This document shows, in pieces, positions 1-5,755 of a DNA stretch of 7,760 bases. Position 1 is the stretch's first letter. Each line of letters starts with the position of its first letter. Where the stretch lies: the NCBI GenBank assembly GCA_019911985.1, contig JAIOJO010000230.1:1-7760 (forward strand). The letters are read 5' to 3'. The notes below the pieces were generated by a model, which worked only from the letters and a program-made list of their open reading frames with translations, did not search any database and had not been told where the DNA came from. The translations under genes were made by a program, and so were the position numbers. This DNA comes from Sulfuricellaceae bacterium. GTDB lineage: Bacteria > Pseudomonadota > Gammaproteobacteria > Burkholderiales > UBA9220.

Positions 1-2
1 AA

Positions 3-1328
3 TCAAAATAATTCAATCTCGCCGGAGGACATTTCTTCCTGGCTGACTGGATTATGCCTGACTTGCTCTATCAGTTCGACTGCTTCGGCAATTTCCTCGT
101 GCAGAAGCCGTAAGCGGCGATAGCACGTCATGTCTTGGCCCCCGCTTGCCTGGCTCGCCTTGATCGGGATCGCGGCGATCTTGTTCATGATGTTTTCCAG
201 CGCGTCGATGCGCTTGTCGATATGCCCCAGCAATTGCCCGGTCATGTCCTGGAATTGCAGCGAAGTCACGGCGACGTTCACGCACTGGCTCACCTCGCCG
301 GAGATGCCGGAAAGTTCGTTGACGGCCTTGTTCATGTCGGCATTGATGTTTTGAATTTTTTGCATCATGCCTTGAACTTCGGATTTGGACTGGAGGGCGA
401 AATTCATGTCCTTCGAGGCTAATTCGTTGATCGCCAGCTCCGCTTCGGCAACGGAGCCATGCACGCCTTCCATGTGGCGGCGGATCTGCTGGCTGAAATG
501 ATCGGAGCGGCTGGACAAATTGCGCACTTCGTCCGCCACGACGGCAAAGCCGCGTCCCGATTCTCCTGCGCGGGCGGCTTCAATGGCCGCGTTCAGCGCA
601 AGCAGGTTGGTTTGCTTGGAAATCGCCTCGATTTCGCCGAGTATTCCCATGATGTGGTTTACTTCAAGGGAGACGGTATCCATCATTTCCACCAGACGTA
701 TGGCGGTTTTGCTGGTATCGATGGTGTTGACGACGAACAAGCCCATCGTGTTTGACGTGTGCTCGACAAAGGTTTCGATGGAGAGCGTCGTGTCGCTGGT
801 CTCGCAGATTTCGTTTTTGCCGTGGGACGTAAGGCAAAGGGCTATTTCCTGTTGGCGCCGAGTCAGGCTTTCCATTGCGGTAAAGCTGCCGATCAGTTTG
901 TCGATCGCATCCGCCAGCATCTCCCGGACGCGCCGCACTTCGTCTCGTGTAATCGCGAACTGGGTGTTGAATTCAGTGGAAATTTCGCTGAATAAACCTT
1001 GGGTCTCGTCGGATACCTTATTGATTTCCAGTTCGACGCGGCTCCATTTTTCGGCTTCCTGCCGTCTGGCCCTGCCCAGAAATTGGTAAAAAATGACGAC
1101 CCAGCCAATCGCGACGATGCACAGCGCGGCGATGTGTATCCCCGTGCCGCGCAGAAAGGCTTCGGTCAGTTTAACGTGGTTTCCTGTCACGTACTCCAGG
1201 GCGATTGCTCCAACGAGTACGAGTGCGCTAAGGGAGAGTCCTTGTATCGTGGGAAGAGCCTGGTCGCGAAATTTGTTCAAAATTGCATTATTCCAAGGTC
1301 GTGAAGCCGGTTTGAACATCGTCCGCAT
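3..1328 (-). CDS. HAMP-less methyl-accepting chemotaxis-type signalling protein, 441 aa
   Basis: Inner-membrane signal transducer expected to feed a CheA/CheW kinase array. Two hydrophobic segments (about residues 28-47 and 65-84) are separated by only about 17 residues, so there is no room for a periplasmic ligand domain. The charged stretch GRARRQEAEKW follows directly, with no recognisable HAMP domain. The rest is a long helical, coiled-coil-like cytoplasmic domain. The canonical receptor hairpin tip lies at about 233-269 (QTNLLALNAAIEAARAGE, then GRGFAVVADEVR), which identifies the family with high confidence. A second region, SLQFQDMTGQLLGH at 356-369, resembles a return-helix motif I associate with other proteobacterial receptors. 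The C-terminus (GEIELF) lacks the xWxxF CheR/CheB-binding pentapeptide. The start at 1328 has no clear Shine-Dalgarno sequence; an in-frame ATG at 1319 would remove only three residues. The stimulus is unknown; sensing by the membrane segments or the cytoplasmic part is inferred. Base composition looks more AT-rich than the transporter genes. Confidence 0.93.
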   Translation of the reverse strand: MRTMFKPASRPWNNAILNKFRDQALPTIQGLSLSALVLVGAIALEYVTGNHVKLTEAFLRGTGIHIAALCIVAIGWVVIFYQFLGRARRQEAEKWSRVELEINKVSDETQGLFSEISTEFNTQFAITRDEVRRVREMLADAIDKLIGSFTAMESLTRRQQEIALCLTSHGKNEICETSDTTLSIETFVEHTSNTMGLFVVNTIDTSKTAIRLVEMMDTVSLEVNHIMGILGEIEAISKQTNLLALNAAIEAARAGESGRGFAVVADEVRNLSSRSDHFSQQIRRHMEGVHGSVAEAELAINELASKDMNFALQSKSEVQGMMQKIQNINADMNKAVNELSGISGEVSQCVNVAVTSLQFQDMTGQLLGHIDKRIDALENIMNKIAAIPIKASQASGGQDMTCYRRLRLLHEEIAEAVELIEQVRHNPVSQEEMSSGEIELF

Positions 1329-1353
1329 TCATGCGGCAGCGATAGGTGCTTAC

Positions 1354-1382
1354 ATTATGTCTAGCTTGCCAGGGCTTAGCAA
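1354..1382 (-). promoter_or_regulatory. Probable sigma-70-type promoter of the chemoreceptor gene
   Basis: On the minus strand a TTGCTA hexamer (plus positions 1377-1382, 4 of 6 matches to TTGACA) is followed after exactly 17 bases by CATAAT (1354-1359, 5 of 6 matches to TATAAT). Transcription would begin near 1347, leaving a leader of about 20-28 bases before the chemoreceptor start. It lies in the 97-bp gap after fabI, so the chemoreceptor need not depend on fabI transcription. I see no sigma-28 (GCCGATAA-type) flagellar promoter here. This is a consensus match only. Confidence 0.5.
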
Positions 1383-1425
1383 TTCCAAATGTCCTCGCTC
1401 CAGGCTCGGTTCTTCGTGTTTTGTT

Positions 1426-2211
1426 TCAGTCGGGGTCGCCTAGCGCGGTGGTATTGAAGCCGCCGTCGACATAGGTGATTTCCCCGGTAATGCCGCTGGC
1501 CAGATCGCTGCAAAGAAAAGCCGCCACATTGCCGACTTCCTCGATGGTCACGTTGCGTCGCAGCGGGGCGTTCTTCTCGTTGTAAGTCAGCAGTTTATTG
1601 AAATCGGCAATGCCCGATGCCGCCAGGGTCTTGATCGGGCCGGCGGACAGACCGTTGACGCGTATGCCCTTGGGACCCAGGCTATGGGCCATGTAGCGGA
1701 TGTTGGCTTCGAGGCTGGCCTTCGCCAAGCCCATCACATTGTAGTGCGGCACCGAGCGCTCCGCGCCGAGGTAGGTGATGGTCAAGAAAGAGGCGTTGCG
1801 GCCCAGCATCATCGGCAGGCCGGCCTTGGCCAGGGCGGTGAAACTGTAGGAGCTGATGTCGTGGGCGATGCGGAAGTTTTCGCGCGTGACCGAGTCGATG
1901 AAATCGCCGTCCAGAGCCGATTTGGGGACGAAGGCGATGGAATGGACGATGCAGTCGAAGCCGTCCCAGTGTTTGCCCAAATCGACGAACAAGCGCTCGA
2001 TTTCCTCGTCGCTAGCGACATCGCAAGGAAAAATCTTGTCGCGGGTAAAGTCCTTGACCAAGTCGGTGACGCGGTCCTTCACTTTTTCGTTTTGATAGGT
2101 AAAGGCCAGGTCGGCTCCCTCCCGGTGCATGGCTTGCGCGATGCCGTAGGCAATGGAACGGTTGCTGATGAGGCCGGTGATCAGAATGCGTTTGTTTGCC
2201 AGAAATCCCAT
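1426..2211 (-). CDS. fabI: Enoyl-[acyl-carrier-protein] reductase (NADH), FabI
   Basis: Cytosolic enzyme that reduces trans-2-enoyl-ACP to acyl-ACP, the last step of each type II fatty-acid elongation cycle. At 261 aa it is essentially the length of E. coli FabI (262) and can be aligned with it by eye along most of its length. The N-terminus MGFLANKRILITG matches the family. The divergent nucleotide-binding motif (G13...S19-I20-A-Y-G) is present, as are the catalytic residues Y147, Y157 and K164 (YNVMGLAK), equivalent to E. coli Y146, Y156 and K163. Q40 in FTYQN fits NADH preference. DVAS, SAGPIKTLAASGI and YVDGGFN are the other expected blocks. Residue 93 is Ala (HSIAFVP) where E. coli has Gly, a known triclosan-contact position; the E. 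coli M159 and F203 equivalents (M160, F204) are conserved. The start is supported by AAGGGA at 2218-2223, 6 bases upstream. It is divergent from the adjacent peptide ABC transporter operon. Confidence 0.97.
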   Translation of the reverse strand: MGFLANKRILITGLISNRSIAYGIAQAMHREGADLAFTYQNEKVKDRVTDLVKDFTRDKIFPCDVASDEEIERLFVDLGKHWDGFDCIVHSIAFVPKSALDGDFIDSVTRENFRIAHDISSYSFTALAKAGLPMMLGRNASFLTITYLGAERSVPHYNVMGLAKASLEANIRYMAHSLGPKGIRVNGLSAGPIKTLAASGIADFNKLLTYNEKNAPLRRNVTIEEVGNVAAFLCSDLASGITGEITYVDGGFNTTALGDPD

Positions 2212-2217
2212 TACGAG

Positions 2218-2223
2218 TCCCTT
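2218..2223 (-). promoter_or_regulatory. Ribosome binding site of fabI
   Basis: The minus-strand AAGGGA sits 6 bases before the ATG at 2211-2209, an ideal spacing. It fixes the fabI start, which also agrees with the conserved MGFL N-terminus. Confidence 0.75.
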
Positions 2224-2251
2224 AATGTTGTCTATCGGGTAATTGGCGTGG

Positions 2252-2257
2252 ATTATA
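2252..2257 (-). promoter_or_regulatory. -10 box of the fabI promoter
   Basis: Minus-strand TATAAT, a perfect -10 hexamer, lies about 40 bases before the fabI ATG. Transcription would start near 2244, giving a leader of about 33 bases that contains the ribosome binding site. No good -35 hexamer is visible at 16-18 bases spacing (TGAGTA is the nearest), so an activator or weak basal activity may be involved. On the plus strand the same bases read TATAAC (2254-2259), a possible overlapping -10 box facing the transporter operon. Confidence 0.55.
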
Positions 2258-2318
2258 ACCGAATTTGCCGGCGCTACTCATCCCCATGCTAGGAGAGGGC
2301 TGCGAGGGAAAAAACGTG

Positions 2319-2346
2319 TTGTGCCGATGGCAATAGCGGCTAGAAT
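2319..2346 (+). promoter_or_regulatory. Possible promoter near the start of the transporter operon
   Basis: A TTGTGC hexamer (2319-2324, weak -35) and a TAGAAT hexamer (2341-2346, 5 of 6 to TATAAT) are 16 bases apart, predicting a transcript start near 2353. This overlaps the beginning of the assigned reading frame. If real, translation would have to start downstream of 2327, for example at TTG 2375. The alternative is the plus-strand TATAAC at 2254-2259. Neither is strong. Confidence 0.22.
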
Positions 2347-4555
2347 AGTCTGCGTGAAGATTGTTGCCGATTTATTGCCGCTTAGCGGGCGCCGTTGCCT
2401 GGTCTGTTTGCTGCCCATCCTGATGTTGGCCGGTTGCGGCGACACGGTTTGGAACGACCCTTATCCGGCGGCGGATAGCGGTAAGAATATTCTTTATTCG
2501 GCTTTTTCCGAACGTCCCAAGCACCTCGACCCGGTGCAATCCTATGCCGAGAACGAAGCGACCATCATCTCGCAGATTTACATGCCCCCGCTGCAATACC
2601 ATTACCTCAAGCGGCCCTATACCCTGATCCCTTATGCGGCGCGCGAAGTGCCGGTGCCGCGCTATTTCGACGCTGCCGGGCGGGAATTGCCGGCCGATGC
2701 GGCGGCGGGGCAGGTGGATCACAGCGTCTACGACATTCATATCCGTCCCGGCATCCGCTACCAGCCCCACCCGGCCTTTGCGCGCGGCCCCGACGGTAAG
2801 CTGCTGTATCGGCATTTGACGGCGGAGGAGCTGGACAAAATCGATACGCTGGCCGACTTCCCGCAGCAAGGCAGCCGCGAACTGGTGGCCGCCGATTATG
2901 TTTACGAGATCAAGCGCCTGGCTCATCCTCACCTGCACTCGCCGATTTTCGGCCTGATGAGCCAATACATCGTGGGCCTGAAGGATTACGCCGCAACCCT
3001 GAAGCAGGCCGACGCCGCGCTGCCGCCGGACGCCTATCTCGACCTGACCCGCTATCCCCTCGCCGGGGCGCAAGTGCTGGATCGCTACACCTACCGCATC
3101 ACGGTGCGCGGTAAATATCCCCAGTTCGTTTATTGGCTGGCGATGTCGTTTTTCGCGCCGCTGCCGCCGGAAGCGGACCGCTTCTACGCTCAGCCTGGGT
3201 TGGCGGCGAAGAATATTACGCTCGACTGGTATCCGGTCGGCACCGGGCCTTATCGTTTGACCGAGAACAACCCCAACCGCCGCATGGTGCTGGAGCGCAA
3301 TCCGTATTATTCGGGCGAATTCTATCCGTCCGAGGGCGAGCCGGGGGATGCCGCCGCCGGACTGCTCGCGGATGCGGGCAAGCCGCTGCCTTTCATCGAT
3401 AAGGTGGTGTTCAGCCTGGAAAAGGAAAACATTCCCTATTGGAACAAGTTTCTGCAGGGCTACTACGACGCTTCCGGCCTGGCGTCCGACAGCTTCGATC
3501 AGGCGGTACAGGTGTCCAGCCAAGGAAATGTCGGCCTGACCGACGCCATGCGGAAGCAGGGCATACGGCTGCAAACCTCGGTCGCCACGTCCACCATGTA
3601 CATGGGATTCAATATGCTCGACCCGGTGGTGGGCGGCCTGAGCGAGCGCGCGCGCAAGCTGCGCCAGGCGATTTCGATTGCCGTGGATTTCGAGGAATTC
3701 GTCTCGATTTTCGCCAACGGGCGCGGCATTCCCGCCCAAGGTCCGATCCCGCCGGGAATTTTCGGCCATCGCGACGGACGCGAAGGGTTGAACCCTTATG
3801 TCTACGATTGGGTGGACGGACGTCCGCAACGAAAATCCGTGGCCGTGGCGAAACAATTGCTGGCCGAAGCCGGTTATCCCAACGGGCGCGATGCCGCGAC
3901 CGGCCAGCCGCTGCTGCTCTATTTGGACACCACGGCCACCGGGGTCGGCAGCAAGGCGAGCAGCGATTGGCTGGTCAAGCAGTTCCGCAAGATCAACGTG
4001 GAACTGGTGGTGCGCGCCACCGACTGGAATCGCTTCCAGGATAAAATCCGCAAAGGCAACGCGCAGATTTTCTATCAAGGCTGGAACGCCGATTACCCAG
4101 ACCCGGAAAACTTCCTGTTTTTGCTGCACGGCCACCAAGGGCGGTCGCTGCAGGGCGGGGAAAATTCATCCAATTACGACAACCCGGAATACGACCGCTT
4201 GTTCGATCAAATGAAAAACATGGATAACGGCCCCCAGCGCCAAGCCATCATCGACCGCATGGTGGATGTGGCGCGCCGGGACGCGCCCTGGATATGGGGC
4301 TTTCACCCCAAGGATTATGTGCTGCAGCACGCCTGGCTGCATAACAGCAAGCCGAACCAGATGGCGAAGAACGCGTTGAAATACCAGCGCCTCGACCCGG
4401 CTTTGCGCGAGTTGAGCCGCCGCCAATGGAACCGGCCCGAAGGATGGCCGCTGGCGGGTTTGGCGGCGATGCTGGTCTTGATCGTGGCGCCGGCGGTGGC
4501 GGTCTATCGCCGCCGCGAGCGGAGGACGGCAAATGATCCTAAATCCGGTAGTTGA
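2327..4555 (+). CDS. Family-5 (peptide/oligopeptide) ABC transporter substrate-binding lipoprotein with a C-terminal membrane helix
   Basis: Extracytoplasmic solute receptor for the downstream permeases; peptides or peptide-like compounds are the expected ligands. From ATG 2327 it is 742 aa, longer than DppA or YejA. The N-terminus is a lipoprotein signal: basic SGRR, hydrophobic CLVCLLPILM, then lipobox LAGC with Cys37. SBP_bac_5 features follow: SAFSERPKHLDPVQSY after the lipobox, the family motif PVGTGPYRL at about 303-311 followed by RMVLERNPYY, and NADYPDPENF at about 587-596. Near the C-terminus WPLAGLAAMLVLIVAPAVAVY (about 707-727) is a predicted transmembrane helix followed by RRRERR, implying a cytoplasmic tail. 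Dual anchoring is unusual for Gram-negative binding proteins. The open frame extends upstream to TTG 2243, but that would cover the fabI promoter. ATG 2327 lacks a well-placed Shine-Dalgarno; GTG 2321, GTG 2354 or TTG 2375 (giving a compact 20-residue signal) are alternatives. Ligand specificity cannot be read from the sequence. Confidence 0.9.
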   Translation: MAIAARIVCVKIVADLLPLSGRRCLVCLLPILMLAGCGDTVWNDPYPAADSGKNILYSAFSERPKHLDPVQSYAENEATIISQIYMPPLQYHYLKRPYTLIPYAAREVPVPRYFDAAGRELPADAAAGQVDHSVYDIHIRPGIRYQPHPAFARGPDGKLLYRHLTAEELDKIDTLADFPQQGSRELVAADYVYEIKRLAHPHLHSPIFGLMSQYIVGLKDYAATLKQADAALPPDAYLDLTRYPLAGAQVLDRYTYRITVRGKYPQFVYWLAMSFFAPLPPEADRFYAQPGLAAKNITLDWYPVGTGPYRLTENNPNRRMVLERNPYYSGEFYPSEGEPGDAAAGLLADAGKPLPFIDKVVFSLEKENIPYWNKFLQGYYDASGLASDSFDQAVQVSSQGNVGLTDAMRKQGIRLQTSVATSTMYMGFNMLDPVVGGLSERARKLRQAISIAVDFEEFVSIFANGRGIPAQGPIPPGIFGHRDGREGLNPYVYDWVDGRPQRKSVAVAKQLLAEAGYPNGRDAATGQPLLLYLDTTATGVGSKASSDWLVKQFRKINVELVVRATDWNRFQDKIRKGNAQIFYQGWNADYPDPENFLFLLHGHQGRSLQGGENSSNYDNPEYDRLFDQMKNMDNGPQRQAIIDRMVDVARRDAPWIWGFHPKDYVLQHAWLHNSKPNQMAKNALKYQRLDPALRELSRRQWNRPEGWPLAGLAAMLVLIVAPAVAVYRRRERRTANDPKSGS

Positions 4556-4636
4556 CCGCTTATTTGCGTGGGTAACAGGCATGACTCTAAACAATTATTT
4601 CGTGAATGAGGGTTACACTTATTTGGTGGCTCCGCT

Positions 4637-4756
4637 ACGGGGCGGATTGCACCGTTTTAGGGGCGCATGGCGGCGTTGCAACTCCTTGGAATGGAATGAC
4701 CATTCCGCGTCGTCGCGCCTTGCCCCGCACCCCAAAAACCGCACACTCCACCCCGT
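4637..4756. repeat. 120-bp imperfect palindrome between the binding-protein and permease genes (REP/MITE-like candidate)
   Basis: Two 30-base arms, 4637-4666 and 4727-4756, are inverted repeats with 23 of 30 positions identical without gaps. They share the ACGGGG end, a GTTTT block and GGGG. Four of the seven mismatches (C versus T at arm positions 7, 14 and 28, and T versus G at 11) could still form G-U pairs in one strand's RNA. Nested inside are GGCG/CGCC (4669-4672, 4716-4719) and a perfect 6-bp stem GGAATG/CATTCC with an AC loop (4693-4706). ATTT occurs on both sides (4621-4624, 4768-4771), possibly a target duplication but short enough to be chance. It fills most of the 219-bp non-coding spacer 4556-4774; I see nothing definite in 4556-4620. 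It has no long U-tract, so it is not a standard terminator, though as RNA it could fold strongly and affect operon expression or mRNA stability. Confidence 0.6.
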
Positions 4757-4774
4757 CCAACCACTGGATTTAGG

Positions 4775-5755
4775 ATGATGATCGGCTATATCCTGCGCCG
4801 CCTGCTCTACGCGATCCCGATCCTGATCGGGGTGAATGTTCTCACCTTCGCGCTGTTTTTCGTCGTCAACACGCCCGACGACATGGCGCGCATCAATCTC
4901 GGCGTAAAGCACGTTACCCCCGATGCCATCGCGAAGTGGAAAGAAGACCACGGCTACAATAAGCCGCTGGTGCTCAACAAGCAGGCAGGCGGCTGGCGCG
5001 CGCTGACCGACACGGTGTTTTTCGAGAAATCGGCCGCCATGTTCGCTTTCCGGTTCGGCCGTTCCGACGACGGGCGCGACATCGGCCGGGAAATAAAAAC
5101 CCGCATGTGGCCCAGCCTGGCCATCGCCTTGCCGGTGTTCCTGGTGGGGCTGGCGGTGAACGTTTCCTTCGCCTTGATGATGGTGTTTTTCCGCGCCACT
5201 TACCTGGACTTCGTCGGGGTCGTGGCTTGCGTCGCGATGATGTCCATTTCCGGCCTGTTCTACATCATCGCCGGGCAGTTCCTGGTGAGCAAGCTGTGGC
5301 ATTGGGTGCCGATCTCAGGCTTCGACTGGGGCTGGGACGGCTTCAAATTTTTGGTGCTGCCGGTCGCCATCGGCGTGGTCAGCGGCATCGGCGCCGGCGC
5401 GCGTTGGTACCGCACCCTGTTCATCGAGGAGATCGGCAAGGATTACGTGCGCACCGCCCGCGCCAAGGGGCTGTCGGAATGGCGCGTGCTGTTCCGCCAC
5501 GTGCTGAAGAACGCGATGATCCCCATCCTCACCGGCGCGGTGGTGGTGATTCCTCTGCTGTTCATGGGCAGCCTGATTACGGAATCCTTTTTCGGCATAC
5601 CCGGCCTGGGCAGCTACACCATCGACGCCATCAACTCCCAGGACTTTTCCGTGGTGCGGGCCATGGTCTTCCTCGGCTCGCTGCTGTATATCGCCGGGCT
5701 GATCCTGACCGATATTTCCTACACGCTGGTCGATCCTAGGGTGAGGCTGGAATGA
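4775..5755 (+). CDS. Peptide-type ABC transporter inner-membrane permease, DppB/YejB/NppB class
   Basis: One of two channel subunits of a peptide-class importer. The N-terminal helix MIGYILRRLLYAIPILIGVNVLTF is typical of the DppB/YejB class. It is followed by an extracytoplasmic segment of about 80 residues (32-112), then five further hydrophobic stretches near 115-138, 145-170, 190-208, 248-268 and 296-315. The ATPase-contacting EAA loop is clear at about 219-250 (DYVRTARAKGLSEWRVLFRHVLKNA). The FFGIPGLGSYTIDAI block and the YTLVDPRVRLE C-terminus are family hallmarks. Length, 326 aa, is normal. Two adjacent ATG codons (4775, 4778) could start it and neither has a strong Shine-Dalgarno. It overlaps the next gene by ATGA, indicating translational coupling, but is separated from the binding-protein gene by the palindrome-bearing spacer. 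Confidence 0.95.
   Translation: MMIGYILRRLLYAIPILIGVNVLTFALFFVVNTPDDMARINLGVKHVTPDAIAKWKEDHGYNKPLVLNKQAGGWRALTDTVFFEKSAAMFAFRFGRSDDGRDIGREIKTRMWPSLAIALPVFLVGLAVNVSFALMMVFFRATYLDFVGVVACVAMMSISGLFYIIAGQFLVSKLWHWVPISGFDWGWDGFKFLVLPVAIGVVSGIGAGARWYRTLFIEEIGKDYVRTARAKGLSEWRVLFRHVLKNAMIPILTGAVVVIPLLFMGSLITESFFGIPGLGSYTIDAINSQDFSVVRAMVFLGSLLYIAGLILTDISYTLVDPRVRLE

Noticed and set aside
520..1089. 189-codon plus-strand open frame antisense to the chemoreceptor gene
   Set aside because: It lies opposite the conserved receptor hairpin, which is clearly coded on the minus strand. No start signal or family resemblance is visible.
1377..1425. Terminator hairpin for fabI
   Set aside because: Only a 4-bp TTGC/GCAA match is visible around 1366-1382, with no adjacent T-run. 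These bases are better explained as part of the chemoreceptor promoter.
2372..4138. 588-codon open frame on the minus strand, opposite the binding-protein gene
   Set aside because: Antisense shadow of GC-rich coding sequence. The translation has no recognisable motifs, while the plus strand encodes a clear family-5 binding protein.
4637..4756. Rho-independent terminator after the binding-protein gene
   Set aside because: The hairpin is far longer than a terminator and is not followed by a T-run on the plus strand. The flanking genes belong to one transporter and should be transcribed together.
4533..4778. 81-codon plus-strand open frame spanning the spacer before the first permease
   Set aside because: It starts inside the binding-protein gene, has no ribosome binding site or recognisable motif, and its second half is just the palindromic repeat read through.
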